Notes: a model not told the origin generated them from the sequence alone. A stretch of DNA of 32,342 nucleotides from Enterobacter sp. (GCA_022649305.1 JALCNW010000052.1:1-32342), one strand, 5' to 3'. Positions 17,803-26,928 are shown, numbered from the stretch's first letter. Translations and numbers: made by a program.

Positions 17803-20265
17803 TTAAACTCCTAACTTCCATGACAGGGTACGCAGCAAATCGGCAAAGACGCCCGCTGCCGTAACATCGTTCCCTGCGCCGTAACCGCGAAGCACCAACG
17901 GCAACGGCTGATAATAATGACTGTAAAAAGCCAGCGCATTTTCGCCGTTTTTCACTTTGAAAAGTGGATCGTTGCCGTCAACTTCAGCAATTTTTACGCG
18001 ACAAACACCGTCATCTTCAATATTGCCAACATAACGCAATACTTTGCCTTCATCACGGGCTTTCGCCACGCGGGCCGCAAAGTCATCGTCCAGCTGTGGT
18101 AAGCGCGCCATAAACGTCAACACGTCACCGCTATCGTCAAACCCAACGGGCAACACAGGCTCAATCACAATATCCGAGAGCTCAAGCTCGCGACCGGTTT
18201 CACGGGCAAGGATCAGCAGCTTGCGCGCCACGTCCATGCCAGAAAGATCGTCGCGTGGATCCGGTTCGGTGTAGCCTAACTCACGCGCAGCGTGAGTTGC
18301 CTCTGACAAGCTCATGCCTTCATCCAGCTTGCCGAAAATAAATGACAGCGAGCCAGACAGAATTCCGGAAAAACGCTGCAGTTCATCACCAGCATTCAGC
18401 AGGTTTTGCAGGTTTTCGATAACCGGCAGACCCGCACCAACGTTAGTGTCGTACAGGAATTTGCGGCGTGATTTACTGGCCGCAGTGCGCATCTGGTGGT
18501 AGTAATCCATTGATGAGGTATTAGCCTTTTTGTTTGGCGTCACCACATGGAACCCTTCGCGCAGGAAATCAGCGTATTGATCCGCCACGGCCTGATGAGA
18601 AGTACAGTCGACAATGACGGGATTCAGCAGGTGATACTCTTTTACCAGACGAATCAGGCGACCCAGATTAAATGGCTCTTTGGCCTGCGCCAGCTCTGTT
18701 TGCCAGTTTTCAAGATCCAGACCATGCACGTTAGTCAGCAGCGCTTTCGAATTTGCTACGCCGCAGACGCGCAGATCGATATGCTTTTTCTTCAGCCACG
18801 CCTGCTGGCGTTTCAGCTGTTCCAGCAGGGCACCGCCGACGCCACCGACGCCGATCAGGAAGACTTCGATAACCTGGTCGGTATTAAAGAGCATCTGATG
18901 CGTGACGCGTACGCCAGTGGTCGCATCGTCGTTGTTGACCACCACGGAGATTGAGCGTTCTGAGGAGCCTTGAGCGATAGCAACAATGTTGATGTTGGCG
19001 CGCGCCAGAGCCGCGAAGAATTTGGCCGAGATTCCGCGCAGGGTGCGCATACCGTCACCCACCACCGAAATGACGGCAAGACGTTCCTGAATCGACAACG
19101 GTTCCAGCAGTTCTTCTTTCAGCTCAAGGTAGAACTCTTCTTCCAGCGCACGACGTGAACGCAAGCAATCAGCCTGCGCCACGCAGAAACTGATGCTGTA
19201 TTCAGAGGAGGACTGGGTGATCAGCGCCACGGAAATACCGTTGCGCGACATCGCCGCAAAAACACGCGCTGCCATGCCGACCATGCCTTTCATGCCCGGG
19301 CCCGACACGCTAAACATCGCCATATTATTCAGATTGGAAATGCCCTTAACCGGCAGTTCATCTTCATCATGGCTGGCACCAATCAGCGTACCTGGCGCCT
19401 GCGGGTTCCCGGTATTTTTAATCAGGCACGGGATTTGGAACTGAGCAATCGGGGAGATAGTACGCGGGTGTAGCACTTTGGCGCCGAAATAAGAAAGCTC
19501 CATCGCTTCCTGATAAGACATCGACTTCAGCAGCCTGGCATCCGGCACCTGGCGCGGGTCGCAGGTATACACACCATCGACATCGGTCCAGATTTCACAA
19601 CAGTCAGCACGCAGACAGGCAGCCAGCACGGCGGCAGAATAATCAGAGCCATTACGCCCCAATACCACCAATTCACCCTTTTCGTTACCTGCCGTGAAGC
19701 CTGCCATCAAAATCATATGATCGGATGGGATCTTGCTTGCCACGATGCGGCGAGTCGATTCCGCAATATCAACGGTTGATTCAAGATAATGCCCCACCGC
19801 CAGCAGTTTTTCGACCGGATCGATAACCGTCACGCTGTGACCACGCGATTCCAGCAGACCGGCCATAATGGCAATCGAGAGCTTTTCACCACGGCAGATC
19901 AACGCAGCATTGATGCTATCCGGGCACTGGCCGAGCAGGCTAATCCCGTGCAGGACGTGTTTGATTTGAGCAAACTCTTGCTCGACGAAGGCCTTTAGCT
20001 GCGCGAGCGGGAAACCTGGCTGGATATCCGCCAGGCCCTGAAGCAGCTCGGCAAAAATACGTTCGGCATCGCTGAGGTTCGGGAGCGCATCCTGACCACC
20101 GATGGTTTTCTCAATCATTGCCACCAGATGGTTAGTGATCTTTGCAGGGGCAGAGAGCACGGTTGCTACCTGCCCCTGCCTGGCATTGCTTTCCAGGATA
20201 TCGGCAACACGCAGAAAACGTTCTGCATTTGCCACTGATGTACCGCCGAACTTCAAGACTCGCAT
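17803..20265 (-). CDS. thrA: Bifunctional aspartokinase I / homoserine dehydrogenase I
   Basis: Catalyses the first and third steps of threonine synthesis: phosphorylation of aspartate and NADPH reduction of aspartate semialdehyde. It is 820 aa, the E. coli length. The aspartokinase domain begins with [14 protein letters not shown] (residues 4-17). ACT regulatory regions lie in the middle ([17 protein letters not shown]). The homoserine dehydrogenase part starts around 465 with the nucleotide-binding [13 protein letters not shown] and includes [18 protein letters not shown]. Start ATG 20265. It lies 81 bp after the thrL stop, past the attenuator. In E. coli it is feedback-inhibited by threonine. 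Confidence 0.98.
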   Translation of the reverse strand: MRVLKFGGTSVANAERFLRVADILESNARQGQVATVLSAPAKITNHLVAMIEKTIGGQDALPNLSDAERIFAELLQGLADIQPGFPLAQLKAFVEQEFAQIKHVLHGISLLGQCPDSINAALICRGEKLSIAIMAGLLESRGHSVTVIDPVEKLLAVGHYLESTVDIAESTRRIVASKIPSDHMILMAGFTAGNEKGELVVLGRNGSDYSAAVLAACLRADCCEIWTDVDGVYTCDPRQVPDARLLKSMSYQEAMELSYFGAKVLHPRTISPIAQFQIPCLIKNTGNPQAPGTLIGASHDEDELPVKGISNLNNMAMFSVSGPGMKGMVGMAARVFAAMSRNGISVALITQSSSEYSISFCVAQADCLRSRRALEEEFYLELKEELLEPLSIQERLAVISVVGDGMRTLRGISAKFFAALARANINIVAIAQGSSERSISVVVNNDDATTGVRVTHQMLFNTDQVIEVFLIGVGGVGGALLEQLKRQQAWLKKKHIDLRVCGVANSKALLTNVHGLDLENWQTELAQAKEPFNLGRLIRLVKEYHLLNPVIVDCTSHQAVADQYADFLREGFHVVTPNKKANTSSMDYYHQMRTAASKSRRKFLYDTNVGAGLPVIENLQNLLNAGDELQRFSGILSGSLSFIFGKLDEGMSLSEATHAARELGYTEPDPRDDLSGMDVARKLLILARETGRELELSDIVIEPVLPVGFDDSGDVLTFMARLPQLDDDFAARVAKARDEGKVLRYVGNIEDDGVCRVKIAEVDGNDPLFKVKNGENALAFYSHYYQPLPLVLRGYGAGNDVTAAGVFADLLRTLSWKLGV

Positions 20266-20290
20266 GGTATTACCTCATGATCTTTAGCCG

Positions 20291-20327
20291 AAAAAAAAGC
20301 CCGCACTGTTTAGGTGCGGGCTTTTTT
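20291..20327 (-). terminator. thr operon attenuator (intrinsic terminator)
   Basis: An 8-bp GC-rich stem, GCCCGCAC (20299-20306) with GTGCGGGC (20314-20321), loop 7 nt, extended by A:T pairs. Read on the minus strand it is followed by eight T (20298-20291). It sits between thrL and thrA and forms when charged tRNA-Thr and tRNA-Ile let the ribosome finish thrL. Confidence 0.95.
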
Positions 20328-20346
20328 CTGTTTTTCCTGTTACGCG

Positions 20347-20415
20347 TCAGCCCGCATCGTTACCTGTGGTAATGATGATGGTTGTTGTAATGGTGGTGGT
20401 GCTAACGCGATTCAT
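20347..20415 (-). CDS. thrL: thr operon leader peptide
   Basis: 22-codon leader peptide read from ATG 20415 to TGA 20347. It starts MNRVS, then codons 6-17 are all Thr or Ile (eight Thr, four Ile), and it ends GNDAG. E. coli ThrL is 21 aa with the same count of eight Thr and four Ile. Ribosome stalling at these codons when charged tRNA-Thr or tRNA-Ile is scarce prevents the downstream terminator and allows thrABC transcription. It is too short for usual gene calling. Confidence 0.95.
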   Translation of the reverse strand: MNRVSTTTITTTIIITTGNDAG

Positions 20416-20462
20416 GGATGTTGTGTACTCTGTCGTTATTATCTGTCTGTCCTGTGTCTACA

Positions 20463-20491
20463 GGGTTAAGGTATCCGGTACCTTAAGTCAA
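20463..20491 (-). promoter_or_regulatory. thrLABC promoter
   Basis: On the minus strand -35 TTGACT (20491-20486), 17-bp spacer, -10 TAACCC (20468-20463). The -35 and spacer match the E. coli thr promoter layout (TTGACT...TAACCA). A leader of about 40 nt runs to the thrL ATG. Confidence 0.8.
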
Positions 20492-20624
20492 TAAATTTCT
20501 AATTTGATCACAATTTGCGCCACTTCCCTGACCCGCTGCTTGCAGTTTATTTTTATCCAGATACCACCAGCTGCAACCCTTATGAACAGACCGTTTAACC
20601 ATATTAAAATCAAATGTCAGTTTT

Positions 20625-21311
20625 TTACTCTGCCAGTTTTTTTTCAATATCATGCAGCAATCGGTGCAACATGGCCGTATCACGTTGCTCAAGCCGACCC
20701 AAACGCTGATGCAACCAGTCGGCCATTTTCAGATCGTCGGCAACCTCAAGACGTAACATCAGGGCGTCGATACGCGCGCGCAGCGCACGAAGTTGGCCTT
20801 CATTCGATGCGACAGCTTCCGGCGCGGTAATTTGCATTAGGGATGCTAATTGATAGCAATACACCATCACCGCCTGCCCTAAATTGAGTGAAGGGTAATC
20901 GGCGACCATGGGTACGCCCGTCAACACATCGGCCAGTTCTAATTCTTCGTTGGTCAGGCCCGAATCTTCACGCCCAAATACCAGTGCTGCTTTCGAAACC
21001 CATTGGCTTTTCTCCGTTAACATCGGGACCAGTTCAGCAGGCGTGGCATAATAATGGAACTTCGCCCGGCTGCGTGCGGTGGTCGCCACCGTGAACGAAA
21101 TATCGTGAAGCGCGTCGGCAAGCGTCTCGTAAGTGCTTATGTTATCGATAATTTCACCCGAGCCATGCGCTACCCGACGTGTCGCGGGTTCAAGGTGCGC
21201 ATCGCTGGCGACGATACGTAAATCAGTAAAACCCATGGTCTTCATTGCTCGGGCGGCAGCGCCAATGTTTTCTGCTCTTGCTGGCGAAACCAGCACTATC
21301 GACAAGTGCAT
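20625..21311 (-). CDS. yjtD: SPOUT-family tRNA/rRNA methyltransferase-like protein YjtD
   Basis: SpoU/TrmH-type RNA methyltransferase-like protein, 228 aa, matching E. coli YjtD (also called LasT). It is related to TrmJ, the tRNA 2'-O-methyltransferase, but its own substrate is unknown. Motif 1 is near the N-terminus (LVSPARAENIGAAARAMKTM). The SAM-binding knot has LVFGREDSGLTNEEL and YPSLNLGQAVMVYCYQL. The C-terminal tail is helical and charged. Start ATG 21311. It precedes the thr operon on the same strand; the 209-bp gap (20416-20624) holds the thr promoter and no clear terminator. Confidence 0.9.
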   Translation of the reverse strand: MHLSIVLVSPARAENIGAAARAMKTMGFTDLRIVASDAHLEPATRRVAHGSGEIIDNISTYETLADALHDISFTVATTARSRAKFHYYATPAELVPMLTEKSQWVSKAALVFGREDSGLTNEELELADVLTGVPMVADYPSLNLGQAVMVYCYQLASLMQITAPEAVASNEGQLRALRARIDALMLRLEVADDLKMADWLHQRLGRLEQRDTAMLHRLLHDIEKKLAE

Positions 21312-21641
21312 GTATGCTCTCTTATTAATCAGTTAGCGGGTAAAAATGTGATCCACTTCAACATATTACGCAGCGCGAATTTACAAAATTGCAACACAAA
21401 TCACCGAAATAGCGTTTCTTCATCAATCAAAAGCGCTAAACTGTTTTGTGTCTGAACTATTGGCAATAATGTTAACAGATAATGCTTATCCCCATGTTTA
21501 ATAATGATATTACCCTTACATATAGCTTTTTCGAATTGGATTCGCTTTGTTTATTAATCAATACCCGCAACTAGTTGGTTTATTGAAAATTTGTGACAAA
21601 GGCTCGCATTCCGATACGAGGATTTCATCAAACTGTTAACG

Positions 21642-21650
21642 TGCTACAAT
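21642..21650 (+). promoter_or_regulatory. Candidate arcA promoter (extended -10)
   Basis: TGC-TACAAT (21642-21650) is an extended -10 reading toward arcA. It would give a leader of about 290 nt. The -35 region (around 21621-21627) is poor. More than one start is likely, since E. coli arcA has several promoters. Confidence 0.45.
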
Positions 21651-21655
21651 TGAAC

Positions 21656-21669
21656 TTGATATATGTCAA
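21656..21669 (+). promoter_or_regulatory. FNR-like site in the arcA control region
   Basis: TTGAT-ATAT-GTCAA matches the FNR consensus TTGAT-N4-ATCAA at nine of ten positions. Anaerobic activation of arcA by FNR is established in E. coli. The site would serve a promoter a few tens of bases downstream. Confidence 0.65.
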
Positions 21670-21710
21670 CGAAGCGTAGTTTTATTGGGTGTCCGGTGTC
21701 ACTTAGCCTG

Positions 21711-21851
21711 TTATGTTGCTGTTAAAATGGTTAGGATGACAGCCGTTTTTGACACTGTCGGGTCCAGAGGGAAACTACCCACGACCAAGCTAATGATGTT
21801 GTTGACGTTGATGGAAAGTGCATCAAGAACGCAATTACGTACTTTAGTCAC
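21711..21851 (-). CDS. yjjY: Small protein YjjY
   Basis: 46-codon frame on the minus strand whose product closely matches E. coli YjjY: it reads (M)TKVRNCVLDALSINVNNII, then SLVVGSFPLDPT, and ends TILTAT. Only about two residues differ from the E. coli form as I recall it. The start is GTG at 21851, where E. coli appears to have ATG. No good ribosome-binding site precedes it. It lies antisense within the arcA leader, so its conservation may come from arcA control rather than from a protein. Function unknown. Confidence 0.6.
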   Translation of the reverse strand: MTKVRNCVLDALSINVNNIISLVVGSFPLDPTVSKTAVILTILTAT

Positions 21852-21946
21852 GTTACGCCGGGCATGTTAATTTGCGACATGCATCAGGCAGGTCAGGGAC
21901 TTTTGTACTTCCTGTTTCGATTTAGTTGGCAATTTAGGTAGCAAAC

Positions 21947-22663
21947 ATGCAGACCCCGCACATTCTTATCGTTGAAGACGAGTTGGTAACACGCAACACG
22001 TTAAAGAGCATTTTCGAAGCAGAAGGCTACGATGTCTTTGAAGCGACCGATGGCGCAGAAATGCATCAGATCCTTTCTGAAAATGATATCAATTTAGTCA
22101 TTATGGATATCAACCTGCCTGGGAAAAACGGCCTTCTTCTGGCGCGCGAACTGCGTGAACAGGCGAACGTGGCGTTGATGTTCCTGACAGGCCGTGACAA
22201 CGAAGTTGATAAGATTCTTGGCCTGGAAATCGGTGCGGATGACTATATCACCAAACCGTTTAATCCTCGCGAGTTAACCATTCGTGCACGCAACCTGCTG
22301 TCTCGTACCATGAATCTGGGTACGGTTAGCGAAGAGCGTCGTAGCGTTGACAGCTACAAATTCAACGGCTGGGAACTTGATATTAACAGTCGTTCGCTGG
22401 TCAGCCCGAATGGTGAGCAGTACAAACTGCCGCGCAGTGAATTCCGCGCCATGCTGCACTTCTGCGAAAACCCGGGCAAAATTCAGTCCCGTGCAGAACT
22501 GCTGAAAAAAATGACCGGCCGTGAGCTGAAGCCACATGACCGTACCGTGGATGTGACGATTCGTCGTATTCGTAAGCATTTCGAATCCACACCAGATACG
22601 CCAGAAATCATCGCCACTATTCATGGCGAAGGCTATCGCTTCTGCGGTGACCTACAGGAATAA
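21947..22663 (+). CDS. arcA: Response regulator ArcA
   Basis: OmpR-family response regulator of the ArcAB system; phosphorylated by ArcB under low oxygen, it represses aerobic respiration genes. It is 238 aa, the E. coli length. The receiver domain (1-120) has the acidic pair Glu10/Asp11, phospho-acceptor Asp54 in [12 protein letters not shown], and the TKPFNPRE lysine region. The winged-helix DNA-binding domain (about 135-235) includes [20 protein letters not shown] and [14 protein letters not shown]. Start ATG 21947. The partner arcB is elsewhere. Terminator follows at once. Confidence 0.98.
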   Translation: MQTPHILIVEDELVTRNTLKSIFEAEGYDVFEATDGAEMHQILSENDINLVIMDINLPGKNGLLLARELREQANVALMFLTGRDNEVDKILGLEIGADDYITKPFNPRELTIRARNLLSRTMNLGTVSEERRSVDSYKFNGWELDINSRSLVSPNGEQYKLPRSEFRAMLHFCENPGKIQSRAELLKKMTGRELKPHDRTVDVTIRRIRKHFESTPDTPEIIATIHGEGYRFCGDLQE

Positions 22664-22681
22664 TCCTGTATTCCACACATT

Positions 22682-22710
22682 AAAAACGGCGCTTACGCGC
22701 CGTTTTTTTT
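22682..22710. terminator. Terminator shared by arcA and creD
   Basis: An 11-bp stem, AAAAACGGCGC (22682-22692) with GCGCCGTTTTT (22697-22707), loop TTAC, and further T to 22710. The A-tract on the left also gives a U-tract on the minus strand, so it serves both convergent genes and touches the creD stop codon (22711-22709). Confidence 0.9.
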
Positions 22711-24061
22711 ATTTCCAGATTCGTAGCCCATCGTCGTTTGGACTCTCTGGCGGAACGCTACGCTTCGGTTGTGACAGCGAGTACCAGTCAAAGTGGCGCG
22801 TCAGGTACATCACCGCAAACAGAGCCAGCACCAGGACTCCCGAGCCCAGCAGTAACGCACTGTCTTCCGATCGCAACAGGAACCACATCACCCCGTCCAG
22901 TCCCAACAGCGCCACCACGAATATCCCGCTTCGCTTCCAGCCTTTCAGCACCGCCTGTAGGTAAACGCCGTTCATCAAGGCTCCGACCAGGCTGGCCATA
23001 ATCCAGGCGGGGGTAAACCCAACGTGTTCTGACAGCGCCAGCAATACTAAATAGAACAACACCAGCGACAGCCCCACCAGAAGATATTGCATCGGGTGCA
23101 GGCGAAGATGCGTTAAGGTTTCGTAGACGAAAAAGGCCATAAACGTCAGCGCGATAAGCAAAATAGCGTATTTAATCGCACGGTCGGTCAGCTGATACTG
23201 GTCGGCGGGCGTTGCAACCGTCACGCTAAACGCGGGAACATAACGCCATGCAGGTCCATCTTTAGCGCTGAACAGACTTTCGAGGTTGTTCGCAAACCAG
23301 GTGCTCTGCCAGTGAGCCTGAAAACCAGACGCGCTGATCTCATGCTTCACCGGCAGGTAATTTCCCATAAAACCAGGATGCGGCCAGTTGCTGGTCAGGT
23401 TTAACTCGCTGTTGCGCCCCACCGGCACCACCGAGAAACTGCCCGTACCGTTCAGATTCAAGGACATCTCAAGCGCAAACGTTTTTGCTTCGAGCGTTTT
23501 GTCCGTCAGAGGAATATGCAGGCCCGGCAGATCGCCCGAAACGCCTGACCCAGGCTCCACGATCATGTTTTCACCGTTAATCTTCGAGACATTTACCGCC
23601 CCGATCCCCCGCGAATCGCCCACGCCGATCACGATAAACGGTTGTCCGAGCGTCATCGTTTCACCTTTCAGCTGCGCCAGCTTCTCGGTGTTAAATTGCG
23701 CTTTGACCTTAAGATCAGTACTCCAGATTTGCCCATCGTAAATGCCGATGCTACGGGATTCCACGTGCTGATTCCCGTCGATTAACAGCGATTCCGGCAG
23801 CAGAAAATGCAGATAACTGCGTTTGTACTCCACCTCTTTTTTATCTTCAATCTTGTAGTAAATCTCCGTCACCGGAATGGCGATTAACGGACCGGTGAGC
23901 TGCTGCGACCCGCTAGTGCTTTGACGAAGCGTATCTTCAACATCATTGCGATAGCTGACACGCTCTGAAATCAAATTACCAACCATAAACAGTGGGACTA
24001 ACAGCAACAGGATGCACCCTATCAGGGTGGTGACTTTCCAGAACAGCGGGGATTTTTTCAT
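22709..24061 (-). CDS. creD: Inner membrane protein CreD
   Basis: CreBC-regulated inner-membrane protein linked to envelope stability, colicin E2 tolerance and beta-lactam response; its biochemical role is not known. It is 450 aa as in E. coli. One membrane segment lies at about residues 9-28. A large periplasmic domain follows to about 300, and six closely spaced helices occupy about 305-435. Start ATG 24061, preceded by AAAGGAGAAGG, a strong ribosome-binding site. It lies 36 bp after creC, but a cre tag at the end of creC suggests its own CreB-driven promoter. Confidence 0.93.
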   Translation of the reverse strand: MKKSPLFWKVTTLIGCILLLLVPLFMVGNLISERVSYRNDVEDTLRQSTSGSQQLTGPLIAIPVTEIYYKIEDKKEVEYKRSYLHFLLPESLLIDGNQHVESRSIGIYDGQIWSTDLKVKAQFNTEKLAQLKGETMTLGQPFIVIGVGDSRGIGAVNVSKINGENMIVEPGSGVSGDLPGLHIPLTDKTLEAKTFALEMSLNLNGTGSFSVVPVGRNSELNLTSNWPHPGFMGNYLPVKHEISASGFQAHWQSTWFANNLESLFSAKDGPAWRYVPAFSVTVATPADQYQLTDRAIKYAILLIALTFMAFFVYETLTHLRLHPMQYLLVGLSLVLFYLVLLALSEHVGFTPAWIMASLVGALMNGVYLQAVLKGWKRSGIFVVALLGLDGVMWFLLRSEDSALLLGSGVLVLALFAVMYLTRHFDWYSLSQPKRSVPPESPNDDGLRIWK

Positions 24062-24097
24062 AACCTTCTCCTTTGTGATGAAAGGAGCTTAACGAGG

Positions 24098-25543
24098 CTA
24101 TGTGCGCTCAGTTTGAAGTTGTGTGAAGGGACGGTGAAGTGTCAGCGTAGCTTCTACGCCACCCGCTTCAAGATTACGCAGATGAATATCGCCATGGTGC
24201 AAACGAGCCACTTCCTGTACGAACGCCAGCCCGAGCCCGCTGCTCTTCAGGCCATTTTCACGCGGGAGTGAATAAAAGCGTTCAAAAATTCGCGTCAACG
24301 CATAGTCGGGGATCCCGCTACCGCTGTCGGTGACGCTCAGCTGGACGCGCTGAGAAACTTCACGGGCTGCCAGCACAATACGCCCACCCTCAGGTGTAAA
24401 ATCGATGGCGTTATCGAGCAAATTACCGAGCGCCTGTTCCAGCAAATCTTCATCACCGTCCACCCTAAGCGGCAGGCTCTGGTGAACAAGGGTGATATTT
24501 TTAGCGCTAAGGGTAGCAGACCGCGCATCACCCAGCCGCGTGAATAGCGCCTCAAGGTTCACAGGCTCTGGCACGATCTCGACGCGGTTTTCCAGCTTCG
24601 CCTGCTCCAGCAGTTTTTCGACAAGCGACTGCATTCGCGCATTTTGCACCAGAATATTATCGATAAAGCGTGCGGCAATCTGTGGCGGCGGCTGTTCTGC
24701 CAGGATCTCCGCAGCGCCGCGAACTGCTGCAAGCGGGCTTTTGAGTTCGTGGGTGAGCGCATGAACGTAGTGCTCAATGTCATTTTTACCTTCGAGGCGA
24801 ATACGCATATTCTCCAGCGCCTGCGCCAGCTTGCGCAGTTCACTGCTCCCCGGATCGGGTAAAGGTAAGGGGGTATCGTGGGTAACAGAATCGGCATAGC
24901 GAGACAGGGTGCTGATAGAGCGATTAATCCACCAGGCGACCACCAGCCCGATCAGCAGCGCGATACCCAGCAAGGCAGCGCCTGCCCAGAGGATCCGGCG
25001 CTCGCTTCGGTGTATCACCGGGGCCATTGCGCTATTGGGCTTACCCACCGATAACGCGCCAATAATCTTGCCTTGTTCGGTAATCGGCGCCGCAACGTAC
25101 ATCACCGTGCTTTGCGGATCGTCAGGGTTAACCTGCGTACTGCGCGCGCCGTACTCGCCGCGCAGCGTCAGCCAGACATCGTTCCAGCGTGAGTAATCTT
25201 CGCCGATCCCCTTGCCCGTTGAATCAAAGACCACCCTGCCCTGCGCGTCCGTCATATAGACATGGTACTCGTTACGCACTTTGTGAATGCCGCCGATATT
25301 GGCGCGAAACGGGCGCTCATTAAGCCGCGAGAAAGCCTGCGCTAACCTGCCGTTTTGAGCATTACCGGCCAGGAGATCGCCCCGCCCGACTTCAGCCAGC
25401 AGCGTCGCGGTATCAATCAACGTGCCTTCCGTCGCCCTGCGTACGCCGGGCTTCACTTCCTGGACAAATATCGACAGCACAAACCACGCGGCTATCGCTA
25501 CGATCAGGAAGTATCCCAGCAGCAATCGCATGCCAATGCGCAT
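24098..25543 (-). CDS. creC: Sensor histidine kinase CreC
   Basis: Membrane sensor kinase partner of CreB, responding in E. coli to carbon source and, in several enterics, to beta-lactam stress. It is 481 aa; E. coli CreC is 474. Membrane helices lie at about residues 8-27 and 186-207, flanking a periplasmic sensor domain. A HAMP-like linker follows. The H-box HALTHELKSPLAAVRG carries phospho-His265. The N-box is LGNLLDNAIDF (Asn378 region), with G1 DSGSGIPD (406-413) and G2 SSGLGLAF (434-441). Its ATG overlaps the creB stop by one base, giving translational coupling. Confidence 0.94.
   Translation of the reverse strand: MRIGMRLLLGYFLIVAIAAWFVLSIFVQEVKPGVRRATEGTLIDTATLLAEVGRGDLLAGNAQNGRLAQAFSRLNERPFRANIGGIHKVRNEYHVYMTDAQGRVVFDSTGKGIGEDYSRWNDVWLTLRGEYGARSTQVNPDDPQSTVMYVAAPITEQGKIIGALSVGKPNSAMAPVIHRSERRILWAGAALLGIALLIGLVVAWWINRSISTLSRYADSVTHDTPLPLPDPGSSELRKLAQALENMRIRLEGKNDIEHYVHALTHELKSPLAAVRGAAEILAEQPPPQIAARFIDNILVQNARMQSLVEKLLEQAKLENRVEIVPEPVNLEALFTRLGDARSATLSAKNITLVHQSLPLRVDGDEDLLEQALGNLLDNAIDFTPEGGRIVLAAREVSQRVQLSVTDSGSGIPDYALTRIFERFYSLPRENGLKSSGLGLAFVQEVARLHHGDIHLRNLEAGGVEATLTLHRPFTQLQTERT
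24123..24138 (-). promoter_or_regulatory. cre tag (CreB binding site) upstream of creD
   Basis: On the minus strand TTCAC-CGTCCC-TTCAC (24138-24123) is an exact match to the CreB direct-repeat site TTCAC-N6-TTCAC. It is 62 bp upstream of the creD ATG and lies inside the last codons of creC. creD is the classic strongly induced CreB target. Confidence 0.88.
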
Positions 25544-26232
25544 TAATAGAGCCCCAGACTGTAGCCCAACCCGCGATGGGTGCTAACGGGTGAAAGATCG
25601 GGATTGATGGCCCGCAGCTTGGCCCGCAAGGTTTTAATATGCGTATCCACCGTGCGATCGAAGCTGTCGCCGTCTTCTCCCCACACTTTGTCCATCAGCT
25701 GCTGGCGGGAAAACACCCGCCCAGGTGCGTTTAACAACGTTTTGAGCAGCAAAAACTCATAGCGCGTAAGCGGCAATGATTGACCGCACCAGCTGATATG
25801 CGCCGCGGGTTCGTTAAGCTCAAACTGCCCAATACGGACGACCTCAGAAGGTGCAGCAGATTTCTGTATTCGCCGCAAAATGGTCCTGACCCGCGCGCAC
25901 ACTTCTCGCGGTGAAAACGGCTTTGCCACGTAATCGTCGGCCCCCATTTCCAGGCCCAGCAGCTTATCAACCTCATCGCTACGGGCGGTAAGAAACAGCA
26001 CCGGCAGCGAGGGATGCTGAGCCAAAAGCTGACGACAGAGTTCAAAACCGCTGATATCCGGTAATCCGACATCGAGGATGGCCAAAGCGGGCACCTGCCG
26101 ACGTGCTTCATCCAGCGCGGGCAATCCGCGTTCAAATGCTTTTACCGCAAATCCTTCCTGTGAAAGCATGTAGATAAGCGTGTCGGCGATGCTGATTTCG
26201 TCTTCCACCAGCCAAATCAACGGTTGCTGCAT
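25543..26232 (-). CDS. creB: Response regulator CreB
   Basis: OmpR-family regulator phosphorylated by CreC; binds cre tags. From ATG 26232 it is 229 aa, the E. coli length (MQQPLIWLVEDEISIADTLI). An upstream in-frame start at 26256 would overlap the end of creA and is not supported by the family. Receiver: Glu10/Asp11, phospho-acceptor Asp54 in AILDVGLPD, and the VAKPFSPRE lysine. DNA-binding half: LTRYEFLLLKTLLNAPGRVF and RTVDTHIKTLRAKLR. It lies 14 bp downstream of creA in the creABCD operon. Confidence 0.95.
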   Translation of the reverse strand: MQQPLIWLVEDEISIADTLIYMLSQEGFAVKAFERGLPALDEARRQVPALAILDVGLPDISGFELCRQLLAQHPSLPVLFLTARSDEVDKLLGLEMGADDYVAKPFSPREVCARVRTILRRIQKSAAPSEVVRIGQFELNEPAAHISWCGQSLPLTRYEFLLLKTLLNAPGRVFSRQQLMDKVWGEDGDSFDRTVDTHIKTLRAKLRAINPDLSPVSTHRGLGYSLGLY

Positions 26233-26246
26233 TGTCGTTCCCTGAA

Positions 26247-26717
26247 TTAACGCCACGGCATAATTGGCACAGCGCTCAGCGCATTTTTCGGCGATCCTTC
26301 GACGACTTTATCGGAGTAGGCCAGATAGGCGAGCGTGTTGCGTTTGGCATCATAAAAACGAACGACCTGCAGCTTTTTGAATACCAGTGAGGTTCGTTTC
26401 TGGAACACCACATCGCCCTGCGCTTTGCCGTTTTTAATTTTGTCACTCAGCTCAACTGGCCCCACCTGCTGACACGAAATCGCCGCATCGGCAGTGTCTT
26501 CGGCAAGTCCTAGCCCGCCTTTGATACCGCCGGTTTTTGCGCGGCTGATATAGCAAGTGACGTTTTTCACGTCCGGATCGTCAAAGGCTTCCACCACGAT
26601 TTTATGATCCGGACCAAACATTTTAAACACGGTATCGACGGAGCCAACCTCTTCCGCAAGCGCGGTACGCCCCACCATCAACATCAGAGCCGTGAAGATC
26701 AAAGTCTTGTATTTCAT
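26247..26717 (-). CDS. creA: CreA, putative periplasmic protein
   Basis: 156-aa protein of unknown function (E. coli 157). A signal peptide, [18 protein letters not shown] then Leu-Ala, has likely cleavage after Ala21. Conserved mature stretches include [40 protein letters not shown] and [19 protein letters not shown]. Two Cys in the mature part could form a disulfide. First gene of creABCD. A -35 TTGAAT (26758-26753) with 18-bp spacing to TAAAAT (26734-26729) is a possible promoter, though it would give a very short leader. Divergent from rob. Confidence 0.9.
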   Translation of the reverse strand: MKYKTLIFTALMLMVGRTALAEEVGSVDTVFKMFGPDHKIVVEAFDDPDVKNVTCYISRAKTGGIKGGLGLAEDTADAAISCQQVGPVELSDKIKNGKAQGDVVFQKRTSLVFKKLQVVRFYDAKRNTLAYLAYSDKVVEGSPKNALSAVPIMPWR

Positions 26718-26807
26718 ATTGTTACCATATTTTAAAATTACGTTGAGCGATTATTCAACACATCAGGCAAAAATGTAGCAAGATCACAGGATTAGAAAAT
26801 AGTGGCC

Positions 26808-26813
26808 TATAAT
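26808..26813 (+). promoter_or_regulatory. Candidate rob promoter -10
   Basis: A consensus TATAAT lies 115 bp upstream of the rob ATG, with no convincing -35. A second extended -10, TGC-TATTAT (26871-26879), lies nearer the gene. Which one is used cannot be decided by eye. Confidence 0.35.
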
Positions 26814-26928
26814 GTGCGGCAAAAAGCATTTATGCGCAAAAAAAACACCGAATGCTAAAACATCAAAAAATGCTATTATCCGCTAACCTGTTATCAGGCA
26901 CCTGCTGTTTTAAGGATGAGGATAGTAT

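Larger units (their letters stand above)
21312..21946. other. Long yjtD-arcA intergenic region
   Basis: This 635-bp gap contains no large gene. From left to right it holds an A/T-rich stretch expected to include the yjtD promoter on the minus strand (21340-21600), an extended -10 and FNR-like site for arcA, and the small yjjY frame (minus) lying across the arcA leader. Similarity to the E. coli arcA upstream region extends over most of 21640-21946, so the leader appears conserved. Confidence 0.7.

Noticed and set aside
20483..20602. A 39-codon minus-strand frame between yjtD and thrL
   Set aside because: It has no ribosome-binding site, runs into the thr promoter -35, and has no known relative. 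Probably chance.
21685..21870. A 61-codon plus-strand frame in the arcA leader
   Set aside because: It has no family match and no good start signal, and it lies opposite the yjjY frame; most likely a chance frame in the leader.
26801..26840. A mar/rob box between creA and rob
   Set aside because: GCAC-like bases are present on the minus strand, but the required RYYAAAY part does not match.
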